NCBI GenBank assembly: GCA_035934315.1
Contig: DASYXZ010000140.1
Location: 1-25,257 of the forward strand
Direction of reading: 5' to 3'
Source: DASYXZ01 sp035934315
GTDB lineage: Bacteria > Acidobacteriota > Terriglobia > UBA7540
Length of the DNA stretch: 25,257 nt
The notes beneath the pieces are model-generated. The model worked only from the letters and a program-made list of their open reading frames with translations. It searched no databases and was not told where the DNA came from. The stretch's first letter is position 1. Each line of letters starts with the position of its first letter. A program made the translations under genes and the position numbers. Shown here piece by piece: positions 8,224 to 16,018 of this stretch.

Positions 8224-8550
8224 TTACACGCTGAAAGAACTTCCGCAACCGCACGTGGACTTCACGTTCGGGTTCTCAAATTTAAACCCAGCGCCTTCGA
8301 GTGTCTCGAGGTAATCGATTCGAGTGCCATTCAGGTACATCAGCGAGGCCTGGTCAACAAACACTTTCAGGCCATCAAACTCATACGTCTTATCGATGCC
8401 ATTGGACTGGTTCTCAAAGTTCATCTGGTAGGAGAAACCGGAACACCCGCCTCCCACCACTGAAACGCGGAGTCCCAAGGGCTGCGGTTCCTGCTGGCCA
8501 AGGATTTCTTTGACTTTGGATACAGCCTTGGGCGTCAATTCAAGCGGCAT
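8224..8550 (-). CDS. erpA: A-type iron-sulfur carrier protein (HesB/IscA/ErpA family)
   Basis: This 108-residue protein is an A-type carrier that accepts and delivers Fe-S clusters to apo-enzymes. The three invariant cysteines are present: Cys36 in GGGCSGFSY, and Cys100 and Cys102 in the C-terminal TCGCGSSF. The intervening VFVDQASLMYLNGTRIDYLE is typical. A strong ribosome binding site (GAGGTG) lies 6-7 bases before the ATG. No iscS, iscU or suf gene is adjacent, so it is a stand-alone carrier; ErpA is the best name, but IscA or SufA cannot be excluded by sequence alone. It is divergent from the secreted protein gene at 8765. A promoter and leader hairpin upstream and a terminator downstream suggest a single-gene transcript. 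Confidence 0.93.
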   Translation of the reverse strand: MPLELTPKAVSKVKEILGQQEPQPLGLRVSVVGGGCSGFSYQMNFENQSNGIDKTYEFDGLKVFVDQASLMYLNGTRIDYLETLEGAGFKFENPNVKSTCGCGSSFSV

Positions 8551-8577
8551 ATTTCACCTCGCGAAACGCAAGAGGTA

Positions 8578-8638
8578 CGGCCCCTGAGGCCGCCCTAAAA
8601 CCAAAGACAGCATACCACATCCCACTGGCGAAAATCAA
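8578..8638 (-). promoter_or_regulatory. Promoter candidate and leader hairpin of the Fe-S carrier gene
   Basis: On the minus strand TTGATT (8638-8633), an 18-base spacer and TATGCT (8614-8609) form a plausible sigma70-type promoter. The predicted leader of about 50 bases contains the hairpin CGGCC-TCAGG-GGCCG (8592-8578). I see no recognisable IscR-type operator by eye. Confidence 0.4.
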
Positions 8639-8756
8639 GTGGCGTTGAATTTTGAGATGCAACGCGCAGCTCGGCCTGATGAGGCAGCGAGTTGGGTGTG
8701 GCGGGCATCAAATCTTCCGGGGTCCGGTTTCAACGGCCTGGCCGCATGTCATAAGG

Positions 8757-8762
8757 TATAAT
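8757..8762 (+). promoter_or_regulatory. Perfect TATAAT just upstream of the secreted protein gene
   Basis: TATAAT stands 9 bases before the ATG at 8771. No good -35 box lies 16-18 bases upstream (CGGCCT is found there). If it is used as a -10 element, the transcript would be nearly leaderless. It is a weak call. Confidence 0.25.
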
Positions 8763-8764
8763 GG

Positions 8765-9772
8765 GTGCGAATGGATATGATGAGATTTAAAATATTCCGA
8801 TTTCCTACCACGGTTTTTGCAACGGCAATCGTTGTCTCCACCCTCATGCTCTTCCCCGCCCTTTCGCGCGGGCAGGGTGAGGGACGCGATGCCATTTCAA
8901 CCTTTCCCGCGGACACCCAACAGTTGGTCTATTCCAATCTCGCGCAACTTCGCGCTCTGCCCGATTATCCGCAAATCCGACAATTGCTTTTCACCCAGCA
9001 GCTCAGGACACTTGAGGATTCTCTCCGTTCCATGGGCACTGATCCGGAGAAGGATGTGGATGAAGTGACGCTGGGGTGGCGGGGCGACCCATCGAGCATC
9101 GCATTTTTTGGATTGGCCGAAGGCCGCCTGCAGCCCGACCAGGTTCATGACTATGTCGTCCAGCATCAATTGCCGTACCAGCAGTACGCCGGCTATGATT
9201 TGTATCCTTCCAATTCAGGACAAGATCATTCCGCCCTCTATTTTGTGTTTTTTGATTCTTCATCGGCCGCGTTCGGACGATTTACTGACTTGAAAGCAAT
9301 GCTCGATGTGCGGGAAGGAACTCACCCCAGCGTCAATTCCATTGCAGAGTTTGCGGATGGCGAGTCAGAGCTGGAAGGCACTGCGCCCCAATGGGGCATT
9401 GCGCGAGGCGCGGCGGCAGCCAACCAGGCAGCGCCGTGGTTAACAGGCGGCGCCAAGCTGCCCGCCGACCCCAAAGTTTTTCTTTCCACCGTGCAGTGGG
9501 TCCTGTACCGCTTTGACTGGGCCAGCGGATTTTCCATGCACATGTCGATCCTCTGTCAGAATTCCGAAGGCGCCTCGAACCTGGAAAAAATTCTCACTTT
9601 TGTGCGGGCCGTTCGCCCCTCCACCAGCGCATCCGCTTCAGCCGCCGCCGGAGCATTATTTCAAGGAATGGAAATCCACACCAACGACTCTCGCGTTGAG
9701 GTGAGCGCATCAGTCCCCATGGAAACTGCGGAGCAGATTTTTCGCAACGGCGGCTCACCGGCAACTCCTTAA
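8765..9772 (+). CDS. Secreted protein of unknown function
   Basis: I do not recognise this protein of about 335 residues. After a basic start it has a hydrophobic run (about 15-30, TTVFATAIVVSTLMLFPAL) ending in SRGQG, a likely signal peptide. The mature part opens with AISTFPADTQQLVYSNLAQLRALPDYPQI and contains a conserved-looking AFFGLAEGRL and YAGYDLYPS, then an Ala/Ser-rich segment near residue 290. Architecture resembles large secreted proteins that test whether a protein or model is zero-valued (DUF3352-like), but this is only a loose impression. Start is uncertain: GTG 8765 has AAGG 8 bases upstream, while ATGs at 8771, 8777 and 8780 are also in frame. It precedes isocitrate dehydrogenase by about 80 bases on the same strand, with no shared function evident. 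Confidence 0.75.
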   Translation: MRMDMMRFKIFRFPTTVFATAIVVSTLMLFPALSRGQGEGRDAISTFPADTQQLVYSNLAQLRALPDYPQIRQLLFTQQLRTLEDSLRSMGTDPEKDVDEVTLGWRGDPSSIAFFGLAEGRLQPDQVHDYVVQHQLPYQQYAGYDLYPSNSGQDHSALYFVFFDSSSAAFGRFTDLKAMLDVREGTHPSVNSIAEFADGESELEGTAPQWGIARGAAAANQAAPWLTGGAKLPADPKVFLSTVQWVLYRFDWASGFSMHMSILCQNSEGASNLEKILTFVRAVRPSTSASASAAAGALFQGMEIHTNDSRVEVSASVPMETAEQIFRNGGSPATP

Positions 9773-9853
9773 ATGCTTTGGCAACACATTCGATTCGGCG
9801 AGTGAAAAATATTTACCTCCTGCCACGCGAGGTCTAGAAGCGAATCCAAAAGT

Positions 9854-10855
9854 ATGGCGCCTACTGTCACACTTATTCCCGGGGACGGAATTGGTCCTGA
9901 AGTATCGCGCGCCACGGTTCGCTTGCTTGCTGCTGCGGGTGCGGAGATCGCGTGGGAGGAAATTGAAGCCAAACCCATCGTGGGCCTGCGCCAGGAAGAT
10001 ACCGATGCCGATCCCGTGGTCAAGGCGATTATGCGAACACGGGTCGGTTTGAAAGGGCCGCTCACCACCCCCATTAGCGTCGGCCACCGCAGCATCAACG
10101 TGGCCTTGCGTAAAGCGCTGAATCTGTATGCCAATTTCCGTCCAGTGAAAAAACTGCCGGGCATCCGGACGCCTTTTGAAAAGGTCGATTTAGTAATTGT
10201 GCGCGAGAACACTGAAGATTTATATGCCGGCATCGAACACTACGTGGTGCCTGGCGTGGTGGAGAGTTTAAAGATAATTACGGAAGTCGCTTGCACCCGC
10301 ATTGCCCGCTTTGCTTTTGATTACGCGCGCAAAGCCGGCCGAAAAAAGATTGCCGCAATTCACAAAGCAAATATTATGAAACTTTCTGACGGCCTCTTTC
10401 TGGATTGCGTTCGCAAGGTGGCGGCGGAATTTCCTGAAATCGAATATCGCGAGGTCATCGTCGATAATCTCTGCATGCAGCTGGTCATGCGCCCCCAACT
10501 TTTTGACATGCTGCTTCTGGAGAACCTTTATGGTGACATTGTCTCTGACCTGTCCGCGGGTTTGGTGGGCGGCCTCGGCCTGGTCCCCGGCGCCAATTTG
10601 GGCGACGGCGTGGCGATTTTTGAAGCCGTTCACGGAAGCGCCCCTGACATCGCCGGCAAGGGCGTGGCAAACCCAACGGCCATGATGCTATCCGCCGTTT
10701 TGATGCTGCGCCATCTCGATCAAATTGCTGTGGCCAACCGCACCGAAAGGGCGATTCACCGCGTGTATCAGGAGGGCCAATATCTTACCGGCGATGTGGG
10801 TGGGAAGGCTTCGACGGAAGAATTTACGTCTGCGGTGATCAGCGCACTTGGTTAG
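9854..10855 (+). CDS. icd: NAD-type isocitrate dehydrogenase
   Basis: This 333-residue protein belongs to the isocitrate/isopropylmalate dehydrogenase family and most likely oxidises isocitrate to 2-oxoglutarate in the TCA cycle. The N-terminus TLIPGDGIGPEVS is typical. Residues 69-98 (GPLTTPISVGHRS, then NVALRKALNLYANFRPVK) contain the Ser and Arg contacts of isocitrate enzymes. RENTEDLYAGIEH (117-129) carries the catalytic Tyr, HKANIMKLSDG (170-180) the catalytic Lys, and NLYGDIVSDLSAGLVGGLGL (224-243) the metal-binding aspartates. ENTEDLYAG is typical of isocitrate rather than isopropylmalate enzymes. The coenzyme is probably NAD+, from the short length and overall resemblance to mitochondrial-type NAD-IDH, which is inference. 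Homoisocitrate dehydrogenase is the alternative. No clear ribosome binding site precedes the ATG. Confidence 0.88.
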   Translation: MAPTVTLIPGDGIGPEVSRATVRLLAAAGAEIAWEEIEAKPIVGLRQEDTDADPVVKAIMRTRVGLKGPLTTPISVGHRSINVALRKALNLYANFRPVKKLPGIRTPFEKVDLVIVRENTEDLYAGIEHYVVPGVVESLKIITEVACTRIARFAFDYARKAGRKKIAAIHKANIMKLSDGLFLDCVRKVAAEFPEIEYREVIVDNLCMQLVMRPQLFDMLLLENLYGDIVSDLSAGLVGGLGLVPGANLGDGVAIFEAVHGSAPDIAGKGVANPTAMMLSAVLMLRHLDQIAVANRTERAIHRVYQEGQYLTGDVGGKASTEEFTSAVISALG

Positions 10856-10873
10856 TTTTCTTTAGCCCTTATT

Positions 10874-10899
10874 CCAAGACCGGTCTTTCAAAGTCTTGG
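10874..10899. other. Hairpin between convergent genes
   Basis: CCAAGAC (10874-10880) pairs with GTCTTGG (10893-10899), and a perfect 12-bp palindrome AAGACCGGTCTT (10876-10887) lies within. It sits about 20 bases after the icd stop and overlaps the stop of the possible small ORF on the other strand. There is no T-tract on either side, so it is only a candidate for a weak bidirectional terminator. Confidence 0.4.
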
Positions 10900-11013
10900 G
10901 CACGCTTTCAACAGGCGGGCGCCAATTTCCACTCCGACTCGTTTGGCCTCTGCACCCGGCATATGTTTTTCGAACTCGATTAGAGGCCGATGTTCTTCTT
11001 CGCTGAAGCTCAC
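10888..11013 (-). CDS. Possible 41-residue small protein
   Basis: A GTG-started reading frame of 41 residues begins five bases after the stop codon of the small 2Fe-2S protein gene. The peptide (VSFSEEEHRPLIEFEKHMPG, then AEAKRVGVEIGARLLKACPRL) is charged and helix-forming, with one cysteine near the end, and its composition looks coding rather than random. No good ribosome binding site precedes the GTG; the upstream bases read ACGAATAATTCGC. The frame is open further upstream but there it overlaps the 2Fe-2S gene. Function unknown. It could be a small real gene translated by coupling, or chance. Confidence 0.3.
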   Translation of the reverse strand: MSFSEEEHRPLIEFEKHMPGAEAKRVGVEIGARLLKACPRL

Positions 11014-11018
11014 GCGAA

Positions 11019-11354
11019 TTATTCGTAAGGAGGTCGGGGCTCGGCGGGGTTGAGGATTCCCGTCAGGCCCCATTTTAATTCGTCGGATAGTTCGACGATC
11101 TGCATGCCATTGGCCACCAGAACTTTGCAAGCAAGGATGGGCCGGGGGGCAACGTTTTCCTGACCCTCCATGGTATAGACGACCCGGCACAATTGGCATT
11201 CCTGGTTCCAACAGAAGCGGCCGTAAGGAATAGTCTCCGGACTGACGTATTGAAACGCGCGCAAACAAATATTCTTTTCTGGAACCTGAAACTTCTTTCC
11301 CATGATGGTAATTTCGACCAGTCTTTCAAAGTCGCGATAAAGTGGGTCAGACAT
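11019..11354 (-). CDS. Small plant-type 2Fe-2S ferredoxin-like protein
   Basis: This 111-residue protein has the ferredoxin cluster pattern Cys48-x4-Cys53-x2-Cys56 with the fourth ligand Cys76 (GRFCWNQECQLCRV, then PILACKVL), which is the 2Fe-2S plant-type arrangement. The preceding ITIMGKKFQVPEKNICLRAFQYV is the beta-grasp start of a Fer2-like fold, similar to the N-terminal Fe-S domain of NuoG or formate dehydrogenase alpha. It has no transmembrane segment or other domain, so is likely a cytosolic electron carrier or accessory subunit. The start is supported by AGGA about 8 bases before the ATG. It is 61 bases downstream of accA on the same strand. No redox partner is encoded nearby, so its role is unknown. 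Confidence 0.82.
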   Translation of the reverse strand: MSDPLYRDFERLVEITIMGKKFQVPEKNICLRAFQYVSPETIPYGRFCWNQECQLCRVVYTMEGQENVAPRPILACKVLVANGMQIVELSDELKWGLTGILNPAEPRPPYE

Positions 11355-11415
11355 GGTTCAGGTCCTGTGATTATCCAGAAACTTTCCGCGTTGGGAATTC
11401 CTTATCGTGCGGAGA

Positions 11416-12381
11416 TCAAGTTTCGCTGACGAATGAAGCGAGCCGACGCAGGCGCTGGTGTCTGCGCGCCAGGAGGTCCTGGGTGGATAGCGACTTCAAT
11501 TTGCCCAGAGCGTCGGAAATAAACGGCTGCAAAAGTGCGACAGCTTTATTGAGATCGTTTTGGGCCCCGCCCTTTGGCTCCGGCACCACCTGGTCAATAA
11601 GCCCAAAACCATGCAGATCTTCGGCGGTCAATTTCAACAGGCGCGCCGCCTCATGTTTATGGTCCCAATCGCGCCACAAAATGGACGAGCAGCTTTCCGG
11701 CGCGATGACGGAATAAACCGAATTCTCCAACATCAGCACGTGATCGCCCACCGCAATGGCCAGCGCTCCCCCGCTTCCACCCTCGCCGTGAATGATGACC
11801 ACGATGGGAACTTTCAGTTTGGGAATTTCCTTGAGGTTATGAGCAATCGCCTCCGCCTGGCCGCGCTCTTCCGCTCCAATCCCCGGATAAGCGCCCGGGG
11901 TATCGATCATCGTAATGATAGGCACGCCGAACTTGGCGGCAAGCTGCATCAGGCGCATGGCCTTGCGATAGCCCTCGGGTTTGGTCATCCCAAAATTGCG
12001 AAACAACTTCTGTTTTGTGTCACGCCCTTTCTGATGTCCAATCACCATCACCGGCTTGCCTTCAAAAGAGGCAAGGCCGCAGACCATGGCAGGATCATCG
12101 GCAAAGCGCCGATCGCCGTGCAGGGCGGTAAATTCTGTAAAAAGTTTGTGGATGTAATCCAGGGTGTGCGGCCGTTGGGGATGCCGGGCCAGCAACACCC
12201 GCCGCCAGGCATCATTAGAAGGATCGGAGCCGTGCAGGAGCGCTCCCTCCAACTGCTGGCGCAAACGGCCAACCTCTTCCCGAGTCGCGATCGAGTCCGA
12301 TTCTTTTTCGAGTTCGGCAATTTGCCGCTCGATCTCCCGTGCGATGGCGTCTTTTCCATCTGAGTGAGTCATAGGGGGCAC
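11416..12381 (-). CDS. accA: Acetyl-CoA carboxylase carboxyltransferase subunit alpha
   Basis: AccA is the alpha half of the carboxyltransferase that moves CO2 from biotin carboxyl carrier protein to acetyl-CoA, giving malonyl-CoA for fatty-acid synthesis. The N-terminal coiled segment (EIERQIAELEKES), DYIHKLFTEFTALHGDRRFADDPAMVCG, GHQKGRDTKQKLFRNFGM, TPGAYPGIGAEERGQAEAIA and HGEGGSGGALAIAVGD are all hallmarks. Length of about 320 matches the family. The start is either GTG 12381, which has AAGG 7 bases upstream, or ATG 12372. No zinc-finger AccD partner is in the window. It follows dnaE by about 80 bases; the SD-like AAGG lies in an inverted repeat with the end of dnaE. Confidence 0.95.
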   Translation of the reverse strand: MPPMTHSDGKDAIAREIERQIAELEKESDSIATREEVGRLRQQLEGALLHGSDPSNDAWRRVLLARHPQRPHTLDYIHKLFTEFTALHGDRRFADDPAMVCGLASFEGKPVMVIGHQKGRDTKQKLFRNFGMTKPEGYRKAMRLMQLAAKFGVPIITMIDTPGAYPGIGAEERGQAEAIAHNLKEIPKLKVPIVVIIHGEGGSGGALAIAVGDHVLMLENSVYSVIAPESCSSILWRDWDHKHEAARLLKLTAEDLHGFGLIDQVVPEPKGGAQNDLNKAVALLQPFISDALGKLKSLSTQDLLARRHQRLRRLASFVSET

Positions 12382-12384
12382 TTT

Positions 12385-12469
12385 ACAGCCTTAAAAAATT
12401 TCATCTTCAAAAGTCACGACTACAAATATCTTTCATTTTCATTGTAAACTGCAAATTCTTTAAGGCTGT
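12385..12469. repeat. Inverted repeat spanning the dnaE-accA junction
   Basis: ACAGCCTTAAAAAATT (12385-12400) and AATTCTTTAAGGCTGT (12454-12469) are reverse complements in 15 of 16 positions, with a 53-base loop. The outer arm includes the dnaE stop codon (12460-12462) and the inner arm includes the AAGG that could be the ribosome binding site of accA. On the minus strand mRNA the two arms can pair. There is no T-tract following the second arm, so it is not a classic terminator. Confidence 0.75.
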
Positions 12470-15400
12470 TTTTGCAAGGAAACGGCATCATCACCGCAAA
12501 GTCTTCGCAAACGCAGCAACAGTTCGTCGTCAGCCTTCACCGCGCGAGGCTGGCGTGGCCGCAGCCGCGCCAAAAAATTTCCCGGCCGCTTCAATTCGAA
12601 GAGCACCGGGTTTTCTCCGGGGAAAGCTGAAAGTAGTTCTTCCAATTCCCCCCCAAGGGTTTCCGCTGCTTTTTCCAGATTCACCCGAATCACGAGTTCA
12701 GGTTTAGCGCCATTCACTGCGCTCTCCAGTGGCCGTGCTTCGCTTACCACAACCTTGGTTCTCGCGTTTTCCTCATGGCGCACACGGCCCTTAATCAGGA
12801 GCGCCGTATCGGGCTTCAGAACGCTTTGGAGCTGTTGCAAGGCTTGAGGAAAAACCAGAAGTTCCACCGACCCGCGCATGTCCTCCAGCATTCCACTCGC
12901 CCAAAGATCTCCCTTCTTGCTCGGCCTGATGCGCAAGGTCGTTAATATCCCCGCCAGCGTTACCGGCGACTCATGCTCCATTCCTTCAATGGAGGTGGTA
13001 TTATGCGGGGTAATTGAAGTGAGGCGCGGGAGATATTTTTCCATGGGGTGGCCGGTCACGTAAAACCCGAGAACCTCTTTTTCGCCTGCCAGCCGCTCGG
13101 CTTCCGTCCACTCCGGGACATCGGGCAGGTCCAACGGGCGGGGCGGGGTTGGTTCACTTGTGGACGCAAACAATCCGTGCTGCCCGCTTGCCGTTTCACG
13201 CTGGCGGCGCGCGCCAAGCTCCATCGCCCGATCGAGCACGGCCATCGCCTGGGCGCGGCGCACGCCCGACGAATCGAAGGCGCCGGATTTGATCAGGCTT
13301 TCGATCACGCGTTTATTCAATAAGCGAAGGTCCACATTCTCGCAGAACTGAAAAAGACTATCAAACCGTCCCAGTCTGGAGCGGGCTTCAATGACCGATT
13401 GGATTGCCAGGTCGCCCACATTCTTGATGGCGGTCAAGCCAAAACGAATACTTTTGTCCGCCGGGGTGAATGTCCGGTCACTGGAATTCACGTCGGGCGG
13501 CAGAATTCCGATGCCCAACTCGCGGCACTCGCTCAAATAAAATATGAGCTTGTCCTGGTCGCCGATCTGCGCCGTCAGCAGCGCGGCCATGAACTCCACC
13601 GAATAATGAGTTTTCAAATAGGCGGTCTGATAGGCGATCAGGGCATAAGCTGCAGAGTGTGATTTATTAAAACCATAGCCCGCGAATTGCTCCACCAGTT
13701 CGAAAAGTTTTTCAGCTTTTTTCGCCGGCACGTTATTTTTCCGCGCCCCGGCCACGAATTTCTCCCGCATCGCCACCATTACTTCGTGTTTCTTCTTGCC
13801 CATGGCACGGCGCAGAACATCCGCTTCACCCAAACTAAATCCGGCCACGCTGGCCGCAATCTGCATCACCTGCTCCTGGTAAACCATCACCCCATAAGTT
13901 TCTTCGAGGATTTCTTTGAGTTGGGGTAAATCGTAAATCACCTGCTTGCGCCCCATTTTGCGGTCGATGAAAGAGTCGATCATTTGCATCGGTCCCGGGC
14001 GATAGAGCGCGTTCAGGGCGGTGAGGTCGCCCAAGCGGTCCGGTTTGGTGCGGCGAAGAATGTCCGTCATGCCGCGGCTTTCAAACTGGAAGATCCCCGC
14101 CGTCAGTCCCTTGCCGAAGAGCGCAAAAGTCTCTGCGTCATCGAGCGGCAGTGCCGCCATGTCAATTCGTTCGTCTCGGGTGGACTCGATCAACTTCACG
14201 CAGTCATCAATAATAGTCAGCGTGGTCAGGCCCAAAAAATCCATTTTGAGCAGGCCGATCTTTTCCAGGTCATCCATCGAATATTGCGTGGTAATTTCGT
14301 CTTTGCTGCCTTTGTATAGCGGAACGATTTCCTGCAACGGCGTGGGTGAAATCACCACGCCCGCCGCGTGCGTGGAAGCATGGCGCGCCAGGCCTTCCAG
14401 GCGCCCGGCAACTTCCAGCAGGTCTGCTATGCGGGTGTCGCGCTCCTTCAATTGCCGCAGCTCAGGATTCTGTTTGATCGCTTCGTCCAGGGTGATATTC
14501 AAAGTGGTGGGAACCAGCTTGGCGATTCGGTCCACTTCGGCGTAAGGCATGTCCATGGCGCGCCCGGCATCGCGGATAACGGCCTTGGCGCCCATGGTTC
14601 CGAAGGTAATAATCTGGCTCACGTTTTCCCGCCCGTATTTTTCCGTCACATAATTAATAACTTCTGAACGCCGCCGCATGCAAAAGTCAATGTCAATGTC
14701 TGGAAAACTGATCCGCTCGGGGTTTAAAAAGCGCTCGAAAAGCAGGCCGTACTGAAGCGGGTCAATATCGGTGATGCGCAGGGCATAAGAAACCAGGCTC
14801 CCCGCCGCAGAGCCGCGGCCGGGACCCACGGGAATACACCGCTCATGCGAAAAGCGAACGAAGTCCCAAACGATCAGGAAGTATCCTGAATATTGCATCT
14901 CCTTGATGATTTCTATTTCACGGTTCAGTCTCTCCTCATAAGCCTCGATTGGGTTGCGCAATCGTCCTTCGGCTCGCCACCGCTCCAACTGCACCCGCCG
15001 CGCGGCAAAACCCTCCCGTGAAACTTTCTCAAAAAAACTTTCCGGCGTCTCCCCCACCGGAACTTCAAAGTGGGGATAGACGTGCTGCTTCTTTTCGAGA
15101 TGCAGGTTGGCGCGTTCGGCAATTTCCAGTGTCCGGTCCAGCGCCTCGGGAATTTCCCCGAACACGGCAAGCATTTCTTCGTATGTTTTAAAGTAAAACT
15201 GGTCGGTGGGAAATTTCATCCGGTTCGTATCGCTCAAGGTTTTCCCTGTCTGGATGCACATCAGGACTTCCTGGGCGTGCGAATCTGAACGGGTGATGTA
15301 GTGGCAATCGTTTGTAGCGACCAGCGGAATGCCCGTGTCGCGCGAAAGGCGGACCAAATGGGGATTGATCCTTTGCTCTTCAGCAAATCCCTGGTCCTGT

Positions 15401-15927
15401 ATCTCAAGAAAGAAATTGCTTTTGCCGAAAATATCGCGCAAGTCGTAAGCAGCCTGACGGGCAGACTCGTAACGGTCTTCCATTAGCGCCGCAGCCACTT
15501 CGCCGCGCAAGCAGGCGGAAAGACCAATCAGGCCTTCCGAATGTTGGGCCAGCAGTGCTTTATCAATGCGCGGCTTATAGTAAAAACCATCGGTGTAGGC
15601 CGCCGAGGCCAGCTTCACCAGGTTTCGATAGCCGCGTTCGTTCTCGCAAAGCAGCACAAGATGGTTGGGACGGTCGGAATCAGCGGAACGGTCCAAGCGG
15701 CTCGTTGGTGCGACATAAGTTTCGCATCCGATAATCGGTTTTAGGCCCCGCTTCAGGGCCGCCTCGTAAAACTGAATGGCGCCGAACATATTCCCATGGT
15801 CCGTCACGGCCACGGCCGGCATCTTCAACTCAGCGGTACGGTCCATGAGCCGCCCAATGTCACAGGCACCGTCCAACAGACTGTAGTCCGTATGAAGATG
15901 GAGATGTACAAAGTTTTTGGCAGGCAT
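12460..15927 (-). CDS. dnaE: DNA polymerase III subunit alpha
   Basis: This 1155-residue protein is the replicative polymerase of the C family. The N-terminal PHP domain has HLHLHTDYSLLDG, TDHGNMFG, GCETY and TNDCHYI; all nine expected metal ligands are present. The palm holds the catalytic pair in PDIDIDF (Asp410 and Asp412) and a third Asp563 in KMDFLGL, in the place of E. coli Asp555. Fingers, the beta-clamp binding region and an OB-fold-like segment near 1000-1060 (VTLAGILTTLRIRPSKKG) follow. Length is standard. The start is the ATG at 15927 (MPAKNFVHLHLHTDY), one codon after an in-frame TTG at 15930; no strong ribosome binding site is visible. TAGAAT lies shortly upstream. accA follows. 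Confidence 0.97.
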   Translation of the reverse strand: MPAKNFVHLHLHTDYSLLDGACDIGRLMDRTAELKMPAVAVTDHGNMFGAIQFYEAALKRGLKPIIGCETYVAPTSRLDRSADSDRPNHLVLLCENERGYRNLVKLASAAYTDGFYYKPRIDKALLAQHSEGLIGLSACLRGEVAAALMEDRYESARQAAYDLRDIFGKSNFFLEIQDQGFAEEQRINPHLVRLSRDTGIPLVATNDCHYITRSDSHAQEVLMCIQTGKTLSDTNRMKFPTDQFYFKTYEEMLAVFGEIPEALDRTLEIAERANLHLEKKQHVYPHFEVPVGETPESFFEKVSREGFAARRVQLERWRAEGRLRNPIEAYEERLNREIEIIKEMQYSGYFLIVWDFVRFSHERCIPVGPGRGSAAGSLVSYALRITDIDPLQYGLLFERFLNPERISFPDIDIDFCMRRRSEVINYVTEKYGRENVSQIITFGTMGAKAVIRDAGRAMDMPYAEVDRIAKLVPTTLNITLDEAIKQNPELRQLKERDTRIADLLEVAGRLEGLARHASTHAAGVVISPTPLQEIVPLYKGSKDEITTQYSMDDLEKIGLLKMDFLGLTTLTIIDDCVKLIESTRDERIDMAALPLDDAETFALFGKGLTAGIFQFESRGMTDILRRTKPDRLGDLTALNALYRPGPMQMIDSFIDRKMGRKQVIYDLPQLKEILEETYGVMVYQEQVMQIAASVAGFSLGEADVLRRAMGKKKHEVMVAMREKFVAGARKNNVPAKKAEKLFELVEQFAGYGFNKSHSAAYALIAYQTAYLKTHYSVEFMAALLTAQIGDQDKLIFYLSECRELGIGILPPDVNSSDRTFTPADKSIRFGLTAIKNVGDLAIQSVIEARSRLGRFDSLFQFCENVDLRLLNKRVIESLIKSGAFDSSGVRRAQAMAVLDRAMELGARRQRETASGQHGLFASTSEPTPPRPLDLPDVPEWTEAERLAGEKEVLGFYVTGHPMEKYLPRLTSITPHNTTSIEGMEHESPVTLAGILTTLRIRPSKKGDLWASGMLEDMRGSVELLVFPQALQQLQSVLKPDTALLIKGRVRHEENARTKVVVSEARPLESAVNGAKPELVIRVNLEKAAETLGGELEELLSAFPGENPVLFELKRPGNFLARLRPRQPRAVKADDELLLRLRRLCGDDAVSLQKQP

Positions 15928-16018
15928 CAAAGGCTATTCTATCACGCCACCCCGCAGTTGAGGTTGGGGAAGTGAGGACGCGCTTATAAGGTGAAGACGG
16001 ATGGGCGATTCCCCACTG

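Noticed and set aside
10888..11268. A longer 126-codon version of the small ORF after the 2Fe-2S gene
   Set aside because: Its upstream two thirds overlap the 2Fe-2S protein gene in another frame; only the last 41 codons lie outside it.
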